DNA of 64,000 nucleotides from assembly GCF_036621135.1 (NCBI RefSeq), contig NZ_JAZIBG010000009.1:248001-312000 (forward strand), read 5' to 3'. The stretch is from Aquincola agrisoli. Lineage in GTDB: Bacteria; Pseudomonadota; Gammaproteobacteria; Burkholderiales; Burkholderiaceae_C. Position 1 is the first letter of the stretch, and each line of letters begins with the position of its first letter. Shown piece after piece: positions 56,248-64,000 of the stretch. Both the position numbers and the translations under genes were made by a program. The notes beneath the pieces are model-generated. The model saw only the letters and a list, made by a program, of their open reading frames with translations. It ran no database searches and was not told the origin of the DNA.

Positions 56248-57982
56248 GCAAAAGCTCTTCCTTCGGGGGGAGCGAACGTGCGGCCGGGGCCGCGGCGGGC
56301 AGGCACAGCGTCGCGGTCGTGCCCTGCCCCGGTTGGGATCGCAGGGTCAGCGTGCCGCCCAGCAGGCGCGCCAGCGCCTGCGCCAGCGGCAGGCCGAGGC
56401 CGGCGCCCTGCAGCGCGTGCTGGAACGAGCCCATCGCCGAGTCGAACGGCTCGAAGATCGTGGCCAGCTTGCCGGGGGGAATGCCGGGGCCGGTGTCGCC
56501 CACCTCGATGACCAGCGCGCCGGCGGCGTCGCCGCGCGCGAGGATCGACACCTCGCCTTCGCCGGTGAACTTGACGGCGTTGTCCACCAGCCGCTCCAGC
56601 ACCTGGCGCAGGTGGCGCGCGTCGGTCTGCAGCATGGCCGGGCAGCCCGGCTGCAGCGCGAGCCACAGCCGCAGGCCGCGCGCCTGCGCTTCGGCGGCCT
56701 GCGCCCCGTGCACGCTGCGCAGCAGCTCCTCGACCCGGACGGCCCCGGGCACGACCGTCATGCGCCCGGTCTCGATCTTCACGAGGTCGAGGATGGTGTC
56801 GACCAGCCGGTGCAGCTGGGCCGCGCTGCGGTGGATCGCCCCGCCGAACTCGCGGGCCTCGGGATCGCCGCCGGTGTCGCGCAGGGTCTCTGCAAAACCC
56901 AGGATGCCGTTGAGCGGGGTGCGCAGCTCGTGCGAGACGGAGGCGAGGAAGCGCGTCTTGATCCGGCTGGCGGCCTGGGCGGCCTCGCGGCCCGCATCGA
57001 GCGCGGCCATCAGCCCCAGCTGCTCCCGGGTGCGCCGCACCAGCAGCACGAGGAAGCCCAGCACGATGGCGGTGACCAGCGCGGCGGCGAGCAGCATGTT
57101 GCCGCGCAGGGCCTGCACGCCCGCGAGCGCGTCCTCGGCGCCGGTGCCGGCCATCACGATCAGCCCGTAGGGATCGAGCCGCCGGAACGCCCACAAGCGG
57201 TCGACGCCGTCGATCGGGCTGACGGCCCGCAGGGTGCCGCTGCCGCGGGCCAGCGCGTCGCGGAACAGCGGGCTCGAGGAGACATCGCGGAAGTCCGCCG
57301 GCCCGTCGGGCCCGGCGCTCGCGCGCACGACGCCGTCGGTGCCGACCAGCGCGATGGCGCCCTGGCCGCCCAGGTCGACGCTGCCGTAGAAGCGCGCCAG
57401 GTAGTCGGGCGACAGCGACAGCACGACCACGCCGTCGAAGTGGCCGCCGGGGCCCTCGATCCTGCGCGTGAGCTGGATCGACCACTTGCCGGACACGCGG
57501 CCGAGCACCGGCTTGCTGACGAAGAGGCGGTCCTCGCTGGATTGCCGGTGCACGCGGAAATGGTCACGGTCGCTCAGGTCGACCTGCTGGAAGGGCTGCG
57601 TGGAGTGGACAACGCGGCCGTCCGGCCCGGCCACCGACAGCAGGTGGTACTCGGGGCCGACGATGTTGCGCGCCTGGAATGCCCCGATGTCGAAGGCGGG
57701 CCCCTGCGCGAGCGCCTCGGCTCGCGTGTAGCGCAGCGCCATGTCGGCTCCCTCGAGCGTCTTGGCCGTGTGCTCGGAGAAGGCCCGCGTCAGGTTGGCG
57801 AGACTGCGCTCGGTGCGTTCGACCGTCTCGCGTTCATCGCGCCGAAGCTCGTAGGCCACCGCGACCCAGAGCGTCGCCAGCACGAAGCCCGACAGGCCAA
57901 TCGCCGCCGCCGACTGGCGGGTGGCGGCCAGCCAGTGCAGTGCCGGCCGCGGTCGCGGCGCCGGTGCGGAGGGAAAAGGCAT
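56240..57982 (-). CDS. Membrane sensor histidine kinase with periplasmic Cache-like domain
   Basis: A 580-residue kinase. TM1 at about 26-44 and TM2 at about 302-322 enclose a dCache-like sensor region ('HLLSVAGPDGRVVHST', 'DLSDRDHFRVH', 'FVSKPVLGRVSGKWSI' and 'GVVVLSLSPDYLARFY' are typical). The H-box is 'ASVSHELRTPL'. The ATPase motifs 'RLVDNAVKFT', 'VGDTGPGIP' and 'GAGLGLPLA' are intact. The ATG at 57982 has an AGGA site; the longer frame to 58210 is rejected. It is the first gene of the kinase-regulator-EAL operon. Confidence 0.92.
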   Translation of the reverse strand: MPFPSAPAPRPRPALHWLAATRQSAAAIGLSGFVLATLWVAVAYELRRDERETVERTERSLANLTRAFSEHTAKTLEGADMALRYTRAEALAQGPAFDIGAFQARNIVGPEYHLLSVAGPDGRVVHSTQPFQQVDLSDRDHFRVHRQSSEDRLFVSKPVLGRVSGKWSIQLTRRIEGPGGHFDGVVVLSLSPDYLARFYGSVDLGGQGAIALVGTDGVVRASAGPDGPADFRDVSSSPLFRDALARGSGTLRAVSPIDGVDRLWAFRRLDPYGLIVMAGTGAEDALAGVQALRGNMLLAAALVTAIVLGFLVLLVRRTREQLGLMAALDAGREAAQAASRIKTRFLASVSHELRTPLNGILGFAETLRDTGGDPEAREFGGAIHRSAAQLHRLVDTILDLVKIETGRMTVVPGAVRVEELLRSVHGAQAAEAQARGLRLWLALQPGCPAMLQTDARHLRQVLERLVDNAVKFTGEGEVSILARGDAAGALVIEVGDTGPGIPPGKLATIFEPFDSAMGSFQHALQGAGLGLPLAQALARLLGGTLTLRSQPGQGTTATLCLPAAAPAARSLPPKEELLHE

Positions 57983-58112
57983 GGGGGTCCTGCGAGGGGT
58001 CCGCCCGGCCAACCAGCGGCCGGGGGACGATGACCCTGTATCGACCGCGCCGCCGCGGGACTTGAGCGCAGCGGGCCGCGCTGAGCCGCGCCCGGCGGCG
58101 TGCGCCGTCCGC

Positions 58113-59567
58113 TCAGCGCTGCGCCGGTCCGTCGCCCAGCTGCGCGGCGATGGCCAGCAGCTGCTCGGTCGTCGGCCGGTCCCAGTCGTCGCCGATGGCG
58201 CCCACCGCATAGAACCGGATCATCTCCGCCACCACCAGGGCGTGCTGCCAGCCGCTGGTCTGCAGCCGCTTGCGGATCGACGGATGCACCTGGCGGGCCT
58301 CCATGTCCTCCAGCAGCGCGTGCGACAGCCGGGACTGCTCCTCGGGCGAGAGCGCGGCGATGTCGCGCACGATGTGCTCGCGGCGCTGGCGCATCCACGC
58401 CTCGGTCCAGCGGGCTTCGCGCCGGGCCTGCGCGGCGCGGTCCTCGTCGCTGCGGGCGGGGGCCGGCGCGTCGGGCGGCGGATCGTGGCGTTCGGCCGCA
58501 GCCTTCGCGGCGCGGGTGGTGGCTTCGCCCGACAGCAGCGCCTTCAGGTAGCGGAACGGGTCGCGCAGCGGTTCGGGGAAGGCCGTCTCCAGCCGCTTGC
58601 GCAAGGCTTCCAGGCCGGCCATGAAGGACGGCATGCCGTAGGCCTCGATCAGCTCCTCGGCCCGCGCGTCGTCGATGCCCAGCGCCCGCGCCTGCGTGAC
58701 GGCGCCGAGGTCCACCGGCTCGGGCGGCTGGCGCGCCGGCATCACCGCACGCGCCTTCGGGTGGATCAGGAACTGCAGTTCGGACACGAAGCGGCCCGCC
58801 TTGTGCTCGACCAGCTCGACGTCGATGTCGGTGATCGCGCACACCTCGGCGATCGCAGGCTTCAGCGTGTCGCGCTTGAAGATGCGGTACTCGAGCTTGG
58901 CGGTCTTCTCGCTCTCCGGGCGTCCGCTGAGCACGGGGCGCCACCAGGCCCAGGCTTGGCGCGAGGTGCGGCCGATGTCCTTGTAGCGCGAGCAGATCTC
59001 GTAGAGCGCGATGCCGGCGTGCGAGCGCAGCTGCGAGATGATCTCCAGCGACAGGCGCGCGAACACCGTGGGCTGCAGCAGCTCCTGCTTCAGGTTGACC
59101 GCGTACGACCACTCGACCCACACCTGCCCGCGCACCTTGCTGAGCCGCGCGTGGGCGAGCAGGCCGCTGACGTTCCAGCTCATGCCCTCGCCGGTGGTGG
59201 GCGACTGCCATTCGACCGTCGTGGACACCATCGCGCGCAGGTGCTTCTTGATCAGCTCCTGGTCGTTGGAGTCGAAATCGACGCCGCGGATGATGCGTTC
59301 GAGGGGGGCGCTGAAGACGTCCTTGTCGAGCCCCTGCGACTGGGCCTCGAAGAGCAGCACGTTGTAGCTCTTGCGCCCGAGCGAGGTGATGCGCTGCGAC
59401 TTCGGCACGATGGCGAGCGTGTTGACCGGCTTGCGCAGCGGCACGGCGATGTCGGCGACGGCCGGCGAGCGCGCACGCAGGGCCCGCCGGGGCGGCGGGG
59501 TGGCCGGGCTTTCCGGCATGCCCTCGGCGGCCGGCGCCGGCGAGGTCAGGAGGAGCTCGGACGTCAT
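58113..59567 (-). CDS. Replication initiation protein (Rep_3-type)
   Basis: A 484-residue plasmid-type initiator. 'ITSLGRKSYNVLLFEAQSQG', 'WVEWSYAVNLKQELLQPTVFARLSLEIISQL' (in parts), 'HAGIALYEICSRYKDIGRTSRQAWAWWRPVL' (in parts) and 'YRIFKRDTLKPAIAEV' match the winged-helix Rep_3/RepB family, which binds iterons. The C-terminal third is charged and longer than in small plasmids, as in megaplasmid or chromid initiators. The ATG at 59567 is used; a GTG at 59609 lies inside the operator dyad. The gene reads away from the iterons, and the dyad at 59593-59618 suggests autoregulation. Confidence 0.9.
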   Translation of the reverse strand: MTSELLLTSPAPAAEGMPESPATPPPRRALRARSPAVADIAVPLRKPVNTLAIVPKSQRITSLGRKSYNVLLFEAQSQGLDKDVFSAPLERIIRGVDFDSNDQELIKKHLRAMVSTTVEWQSPTTGEGMSWNVSGLLAHARLSKVRGQVWVEWSYAVNLKQELLQPTVFARLSLEIISQLRSHAGIALYEICSRYKDIGRTSRQAWAWWRPVLSGRPESEKTAKLEYRIFKRDTLKPAIAEVCAITDIDVELVEHKAGRFVSELQFLIHPKARAVMPARQPPEPVDLGAVTQARALGIDDARAEELIEAYGMPSFMAGLEALRKRLETAFPEPLRDPFRYLKALLSGEATTRAAKAAAERHDPPPDAPAPARSDEDRAAQARREARWTEAWMRQRREHIVRDIAALSPEEQSRLSHALLEDMEARQVHPSIRKRLQTSGWQHALVVAEMIRFYAVGAIGDDWDRPTTEQLLAIAAQLGDGPAQR

Positions 59568-59592
59568 GCCCGCCACTTTAGCGGAGACGCGC

Positions 59593-59618
59593 TGATGTGA
59601 GTACGGCACCTCACATCA
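59593..59618 (-). promoter_or_regulatory. Inverted repeat operator upstream of rep
   Basis: TGATGTGAG (59593-59601) and CTCACATCA (59610-59618) form a perfect 9-base dyad around 8 bases. The right arm resembles the CTCACATGA end of the nearest iteron, as expected if Rep dimers repress their own gene through inverted half-iterons. Confidence 0.7.
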
Positions 59619-59644
59619 AAGCCGCAGCAGCCTCAAGCGCCTGC

Positions 59645-59900
59645 TTCCTGAAAACCCTCACATGAACCCTTGGCCGCCAGTGGCCAAGCGCCCCGAAAAG
59701 TCTCACCTGTGCCGCGCCCTGCGGCATGCGGCGGAGGGTTTTCGGGGCTTTGCACGCCCTTACTGCGGTGTCCGAAGGGCTGCGGGACCCTGCAAAGGAG
59801 CCTCTGCGCCGTCCTCCCGTAGCCCCTCCGGGCGCTCCTGAAAACGCTCCGCAGGCCTCCTGTTCACCCTGCCGCCGTGTCCCGAAAAGTCTCCGCATGC
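59645..59900 (+). repeat. Iteron array of the replication origin
   Basis: Copies of a motif close to TCCYGAAAASYCTCMSC occur at 59645-59665, 59691-59709, 59836-59855 and 59880-59900 on the plus strand and at 59726-59748 on the minus strand. The GAAAA cores lie 45 bases apart in the first pair and 44 in the second, about four helix turns. Adjacent to the rep gene and an AT-rich stretch, they are the expected Rep-binding iterons. The stretch contains no gene. Confidence 0.82.
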
Positions 59901-59925
59901 TACCGAATCCACTCACCTGGACATG

Positions 59926-59999
59926 ACCAAGCTATTGTTTTTAAAGGATATTTTCGGCGCTAAAGAATTAAAGGAGTTGAAGGGTAAGGAATCTGTTAA
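59926..59999. other. AT-rich stretch, probable origin-opening region
   Basis: This 70-base patch is far richer in A and T than its surroundings. It contains TTAAAGGA twice and a related CTAAAGAA between them. Its position beside the iterons is that of a DNA-unwinding element. No perfect DnaA box was found. Confidence 0.55.
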
Positions 60000-60084
60000 A
60001 CCCCCGGGGCGCCGGTGGAACTTGCCCCCAGTCCAGGGCGAATGAGACCATCGGGCATCTTTTGCTTTCCAAGCGGCTCCCTCG

Positions 60085-60114
60085 TTGACAGAATCGGTTC
60101 CTGAAACGAACTAT
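60085..60114 (+). promoter_or_regulatory. Probable parAB promoter
   Basis: A perfect -35 TTGACA at 60085-60090 is followed after 18 bases by AACTAT at 60109-60114. The TTG within this -35 has been readable as a start codon, but a promoter reading fits better. A degenerate iteron-like TTCCTGAAAC lies between the two elements. Confidence 0.55.
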
Positions 60115-60153
60115 CGTCAAGCTAGCCAAGTTCGTGAAACCAGGAGCGTTCTG

Positions 60154-61377
60154 TTGGACCACATGACTATCAAGCCCCCCCGGCCTATTCCGTTGGATGG
60201 CATCCGAGACCAGGCGGACCGCGCCGTGGCGATGATGGGGGAGATCCGCACTGCGATGCTCGCGCCCACCGCGCGGAAGTCGCCCCCCGTGTTCAACCTG
60301 AGCCAGCTGGCGGCGATGGTGGGTATCGAGAAGGGGTCGCTCAGCCACCGCATCACCCGGGGGGACCTGCCCGCCGGCCGGCTCAACGATGCGGGCAGCC
60401 GCCGGGAGTTCAGCCTCGCCGAGGCGCGGACTTGGATCCGCGAGTACCGCAAGGAGTGGTTGCGCCCGGCCGGTGGCGAGGCGGTGACGATCGCCATCGG
60501 CAACTTCAAGGGCGGCGTGTCCAAGACCACCACCGCGGTGACCCTGGCACAGGGCCTGACGCTGCTCGGCCACAAGGTGCTGGTGATCGACACGGATCCG
60601 CAGGGGTCGTTGACCACGCTGTTCGGCATCCTGCCGGATACCGAGGTGGAAGAGGACGACACCATCCTGCCGCTGACGATGGGCTCGGAGACCTCGATCC
60701 GCTATGCGATCCGGCCGACCTACTGGGACGGGATCGACCTCGTCGCCGCGGCGCCGATGCTGTTCGGTGCCGAGTTCGCGCTGCCGGCGCGGCAGACGCA
60801 AGAGCCGGGCTTCGAGTTCTGGCGGGTACTCGACCTCGGCATCGACGATGTGCGGGGCGATTACGACGTAATCGTGATCGACACGCCGCCCGCGCTGTCC
60901 TACACCACGATCAACGCCTTCATGGCTTCGAACGGCATCATCATGCCGCTGCCGCCCAACGCGCTGGATTTTGCGTCGGCATCGCAGTTCTGGAGCCTGT
61001 TCGCGGACCTGACATCCGAGCTGCTCACCAAGCGGGGTTTGACGAAGGAATTCGACTTCATCCACGTGCTGCTGGCGCGGGTCGATTCGTCGGACGCCGC
61101 CAGCAACATCGTGCGCCAGTGGATCGGACAAACCTACGCCGAGAAGCTGCTGCCGGTGGAGATTCCCAAGACGGCCGTGGCGGCCACCACCAGCGCGGAG
61201 TTCGGCACGGTGTACGACATCGCGCGCTACGACGGGAGCGCGAAGACCTTCAAACGCGCCCGCGACGCGTACGACACCTTCGTGTCGCACATCGAGCGCT
61301 CCGTCTGGGGGGTATGGCGGCGCCAGGTGGCTGAACAGACAGGCGTCGGCGTGCCGACGGGTGCAGGAGTGCGGTGA
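60154..61377 (+). CDS. parA: Partition ATPase ParA
   Basis: A 407-residue ParA with an N-terminal helix-turn-helix-like region ('NLSQLAAMVGIEKGSLSHRI'). The deviant Walker A is 'KGGVSKTTTA', with 'LVIDTDPQGSLT' and 'DVIVIDTPPALSYTT'. This long form, with a DNA-binding N-terminus, is type Ia, able to regulate its own operon. TTG at 60154 is preferred since AGGAG sits 7 bases before it; ATG at 60163 is the alternative. The stop overlaps the parB start (TGATG). Confidence 0.93.
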   Translation: MDHMTIKPPRPIPLDGIRDQADRAVAMMGEIRTAMLAPTARKSPPVFNLSQLAAMVGIEKGSLSHRITRGDLPAGRLNDAGSRREFSLAEARTWIREYRKEWLRPAGGEAVTIAIGNFKGGVSKTTTAVTLAQGLTLLGHKVLVIDTDPQGSLTTLFGILPDTEVEEDDTILPLTMGSETSIRYAIRPTYWDGIDLVAAAPMLFGAEFALPARQTQEPGFEFWRVLDLGIDDVRGDYDVIVIDTPPALSYTTINAFMASNGIIMPLPPNALDFASASQFWSLFADLTSELLTKRGLTKEFDFIHVLLARVDSSDAASNIVRQWIGQTYAEKLLPVEIPKTAVAATTSAEFGTVYDIARYDGSAKTFKRARDAYDTFVSHIERSVWGVWRRQVAEQTGVGVPTGAGVR

Positions 61378-62435
61378 TGGCGAAGAAGCTGTTCGAAAAG
61401 GCAGGGTTGATCCAGATGCCGATGGCGGCGCCGAAGGAGCCGGCGCCGAAGCCTACCGAGGATGTGCGCGCGAAAACCGCGCCCGGCTCGATGCTCCATT
61501 TCATGACCGCGCAGTCGACCGCCATCAAGGAGGCGGAGACTTTGCGGGAAGAACTTTCGCGCTATGAGGGGGCGTTGCCGGTGCGGTCGCTGGACCCTCG
61601 GTTGATCCGCCCTTCGGCCTGGGCCAACCGGCACGCGGCGTCTTTCGAGGGGCCGGATTTCGCTGCGCTGAAGGAAGAAATCTCTGCGGCCGGCGGCAAT
61701 GTGCAGCCGATCAAGGTGAGGCCGATCGAAACGCCGCGGCGCGCGGCCGAGGGGGTTGGACCGTCCAACCCCCCCAGCGATGCGGGCGAGCCGCTGTATG
61801 AGATCGTCTTCGGACACCGCCGCCACCGGGCGTGTTTGGAACTGGGCCTTCCCGTGTTGTCGATGGTCGAGGCGGTCGACGAGCAGGCACTGTTCGTTGC
61901 AATGGAGCGCGAGAACCGCGCGCGCAAGGATCTGTCCGCCTGGGAGCAGGGAATGATGTATGCCCGGGCCCTGGACGCCGGCCTGTATGCATCGAACCGC
62001 CAACTGGCGGCGGCCATCGGGCGAGACCTCGGCGATGTGGGCAAGGCCTTGTCTCTGGCGCGCCTGCCGAAGGCGGTCGTCGACGCATTCGCTTCGCCGC
62101 TCGATCTGCAGTTCCGCTGGGCAAAGCTGTTGAACGATGCGCAGCAGAAAGATCCGGACGGACTGCTGGCGCGTGCCAAGGCGCTGGCGGCCCGTACCGA
62201 AGCCCTCGGGGCCAAGCAGGTGCTGGCCCGCTTGCTGGACCAGGACGACGCCCGTCCCGTTGCACAAGCGGAAGACATTGCTGTGCACAACGCGCTGGGC
62301 GGCAGGGTGGCCGTCATCACCACCGACGAACAAGGCCGGACGGTAGTGCGTTTTGAGCGCCCGCTGGATCCACAGCAGCGGGCGGCGTTGGCTTCGGCGC
62401 TGGCGGAGTTCCTTGGTGTGCCGCGTGCTTCCTGA
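61377..62435 (+). CDS. parB: Partition protein ParB
   Basis: A 352-residue ParB. The nuclease-fold N-terminal domain carries 'IVFGHRRHRACLELGLPV' (the GxRRxRA box), followed by 'MERENRARKDLSAWEQG' and the helix-turn-helix region 'NRQLAAAIGRDLGDVGKALSLARLP' (in parts). It binds parS and spreads, working with ParA to segregate the replicon. The ATG at 61377 follows AGGAG by 8 bases; a GTG just before it is possible. A near-perfect palindrome inside the gene, encoding 'VGPSNPP', is a candidate parS. Confidence 0.93.
   Translation: MAKKLFEKAGLIQMPMAAPKEPAPKPTEDVRAKTAPGSMLHFMTAQSTAIKEAETLREELSRYEGALPVRSLDPRLIRPSAWANRHAASFEGPDFAALKEEISAAGGNVQPIKVRPIETPRRAAEGVGPSNPPSDAGEPLYEIVFGHRRHRACLELGLPVLSMVEAVDEQALFVAMERENRARKDLSAWEQGMMYARALDAGLYASNRQLAAAIGRDLGDVGKALSLARLPKAVVDAFASPLDLQFRWAKLLNDAQQKDPDGLLARAKALAARTEALGAKQVLARLLDQDDARPVAQAEDIAVHNALGGRVAVITTDEQGRTVVRFERPLDPQQRAALASALAEFLGVPRAS
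61751..61773. other. Candidate parS site inside parB
   Basis: GGGGGTTGGAC and GTCCAACCCCC form perfect 11-base arms around a single C. The core GTTGGAC-N-GTCCAAC recurs in the site after parB. Two identical-core palindromes at a parAB locus are what parS sites look like. Confidence 0.65.
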
Positions 62436-62496
62436 TTCGCTGCTGGAGGCTTTTCCCTGTACCTGACGTTGCTCGCAACGCAGGCGAACCGCAGGC

Positions 62497-62529
62497 AAAG
62501 GGGGTTGGACGGTCCAACCCCCTTTTTTT
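62497..62529 (+). terminator. parB terminator that is also a candidate parS site
   Basis: Perfect 14-base arms AAAGGGGGTTGGAC (62497-62510) and GTCCAACCCCCTTT (62512-62525) around one G, followed by a run of T to 62529. The stem plus T-run has intrinsic-terminator form, and the core equals the palindrome within parB. A one-base centre makes a tight RNA hairpin only if the inner pairs open. Confidence 0.7.
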
Positions 62530-63330
62530 GTCCAGGCGTCACCAAAGCGTCAAGCGGCCTCCTGAAAAGTCTCCGCTTGCAGCGGCACTTCGCCCGATGG
62601 GCCTATGCGGAGCTTGATAGGCTGGACCCCCGGCAGTAGGGCGCAGTGCAGGCCTGGCTTGGGCGAGCAGGGCTGTGTCGCCGCTGAGCACGCCTGCCGT
62701 GTGCATTTGAGTGTTCGAACGGCCCGTTGGCGCCGGCAGTGACACCCGATGTCGCCCCCAGGTGCCCGTAGTGCCGCAATTCCCAACACATCGACCCTGG
62801 CTACGGGGGGCGCAAGGCTTGGGCGGGCCGATGTGCCGGCCGAACGTGCGGAGGTCCGTCCAACTTTAAACAGACACGGCACGCGTCGCCGGCCGCCGAT
62901 GTTCCTGCCAGACGCTGAACCGGCGAGAAGTCGGTTCCTGAAAACTCTCCACGGGAGACTGACTCCGGCTTGGCCCAGCGTGACGCCTGCCCCGGCCTCG
63001 GCGTGCGCGGCGCAGCAGCCGGGCCCGCTCCGAATGTGCTCAAGCGGTGCGGCCATGGCTCTGCCGACCACCGCGAGGCTGCGTGTGCGCGCTGGGTGCT
63101 GGGGTGATGGGCATGATCGGCGTCGCTCGCGCCACGCATACCTCCGATGGCGCCGTAGGCCGGCTACCCGCACCGTCCTCCACACCGTGCAGCTCGACCG
63201 TCCCAGCTCTGCGGCGCCCACGCGCAGCCCGCTGGACGAGCTGAACGCTGCCTCGAAGCTCGCCTAGAATCCAAATTCAGTAATCAACCACCAAAAATCA
63301 CGGCGACAAAACTGCCGATTTGCAGGCTGC
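62530..63330. other. Non-coding region with two outlying iterons
   Basis: About 800 bases between the parB terminator and the integrase-like gene. Iterons like those by rep occur at 62560-62580 (TCCTGAAAAGTCTCCGC core) and 62935-62956 (TTCCTGAAAACTCTCC). The open frames here lack coding character. An AT-rich stretch at about 63268-63325 probably holds the promoter of the next gene. Confidence 0.6.
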
Positions 63331-64000
63331 ATGCCTTCTTCTTTCTTTTCCCCCTCTGCCGACGCCTCTTCGCGCCCCACGCCCTCACTGCGGCCGCTGC
63401 AGCTGGGTGCGAGCCACTTCGCGTTCATGCGCGCGCTGGTGCAGGGCGTGCCGCTGCGGGAGAGCTGGCTGCGCTACCTGCACCCGCAGGAAGCGGGCGG
63501 TGCGCTCGCAGATCAGGCGGGTATGCGGGCCACGGTGCAATGGATCCGGGACGCCTTTGCCGCCGCCGCGCGCCGCGAGCGGCGTCACGGTATCGCGCGC
63601 CTGGTGCTGGTCGATCTCAGCCGGGTTCCCGACGATGACGCCAGCCTGCCGAGCCTGGAAGCCTTTGCGGCAGAGCGGGGCCTGGAAGACTTCTCCGAGG
63701 CCGAACAGGTCGAGGCCTACGAGGCTGCCCACGGCCGCGCCGCCGCGCGGCAGGGGCGGCGGGCCAGGCTGGTCGAGCGGCAGCTCGAGGCGTTGCGCTG
63801 GCTCGAAACCCTGGCCGCGCAGCCGCCGCGCCCGGCCGACGCCGTCGAAGCCTGGCTGCCCCCGCAGATCGCTGCGCGCCTGGCCTCGGCGGGGCTGACG
63901 ACCCTGCTGCGGCTGGTCGACCGGATCAACGGCGCGCCGGGGCGCTGGTGGTCGTCCGTCAGGGGGGTCGGCCGCGTCAAGGCCCGGCGCGTCGAGGCCT
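63331..64000 (+). CDS. Tyrosine-recombinase-like protein, N-terminal part (runs off the end)
   Basis: The first 223 codons of a gene cut by the window edge. 'LGASHFAFMRALVQGVPLRESWLRYL' (in parts), 'FSEAEQVEAYEAAHG', 'RQLEALRWLETLAA' and 'LLRLVDRINGAPGRWWSSVRGVGRVKARRVEA' (in parts) resemble the N-terminal domain (DUF3701-like) found ahead of phage-integrase domains on Burkholderia and Ralstonia secondary replicons beside parAB. If so, it may resolve replicon multimers. The catalytic domain is not in view, so the call rests on the N-terminus and location. Confidence 0.7.
   Translation, partial: MPSSFFSPSADASSRPTPSLRPLQLGASHFAFMRALVQGVPLRESWLRYLHPQEAGGALADQAGMRATVQWIRDAFAAAARRERRHGIARLVLVDLSRVPDDDASLPSLEAFAAERGLEDFSEAEQVEAYEAAHGRAAARQGRRARLVERQLEALRWLETLAAQPPRPADAVEAWLPPQIAARLASAGLTTLLRLVDRINGAPGRWWSSVRGVGRVKARRVEA

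Noticed and set aside
60085..60153. TTG at 60085 as the ParA start
   Set aside because: The TTG belongs to a perfect TTGACA -35 element, and a better-placed ribosome-binding site serves the TTG at 60154.
62550..63221. Minus-strand 223-codon frame between parB and the integrase-like gene
   Set aside because: It runs across iterons, has an odd Cys/Ser/Arg-rich composition, no ribosome-binding site and no recognisable domain.

Overview
The window is uniformly GC-rich (apart from a few short AT-rich regulatory and origin stretches), has densely packed, often overlapping genes, and its proteins look like those of a Burkholderiales betaproteobacterium. That taxonomic placement is inferred from protein character only. 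An iteron-regulated Rep_3-type initiator, ParA/ParB, two parS-like palindromes and the start of a tyrosine-recombinase-like gene at the right end indicate that the window belongs to a secondary replicon (megaplasmid or chromid), not the main chromosome.

Layout. 0.1-0.9 kb: a short-chain dehydrogenase. 0.9-22.3 kb: a nearly complete type VI secretion system (T6SS) in two divergent operons. The left arm (tssK-L-M, two unusual pseudo-enzyme genes, tssE-F-G-B-C) is on the minus strand. The right arm (tssH/clpV, DUF2169, a DUF1508 protein, tssA, tssJ, PAAR, hcp) is on the plus strand and ends in a hairpin terminator. No vgrG is present. 22.6-26.7 kb: a small unknown gene, an incomplete branched-chain amino acid ABC transporter (binding protein and one permease) and a Gly-rich putative outer-membrane protein. 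26.7-29.7 kb: a TerC-family membrane protein next to a TctD/TctE-like two-component system. A phased array of OmpR-type half-sites lies just upstream of the terC-family gene. 29.8-31.3 kb: two unknown membrane-associated proteins.

31.3-48.9 kb: a probable uncharacterised non-ribosomal peptide locus. Two iron/2-oxoglutarate oxygenases, one fused to a cysteine-less thioredoxin domain, are divergent from an operon encoding a coiled-coil protein, a transglutaminase-like protein, an unknown protein and three single-module NRPSs (C-A-PCP, C-A-MT-PCP, C-A-MT-PCP). The adenylation codes read by eye are Leu, Gln and a beta-amino-acid-like code. No thioesterase or reductase release domain is present. 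A LysE-type exporter gene follows on the opposite strand. The intergenic promoter region holds two palindromes suited to an operator.

48.9-58.0 kb: a small unknown gene, a fused osmoprotectant binding-protein/permease without its ATPase, a two-domain kinase-like protein, a DUF883/ElaB-type membrane-anchored protein, and a signalling block (hybrid kinase with receiver and Hpt; sensor kinase, single-domain response regulator and pseudo-receiver-EAL phosphodiesterase). 58.1-64.0 kb: the replication and partition region. It contains rep on the minus strand with an operator-like inverted repeat, a set of iterons, an AT-rich stretch, parA-parB, the parS-like palindromes, two outlying iterons and the truncated integrase-like gene. 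No tRNA, rRNA, CRISPR array or insertion sequence was recognised.
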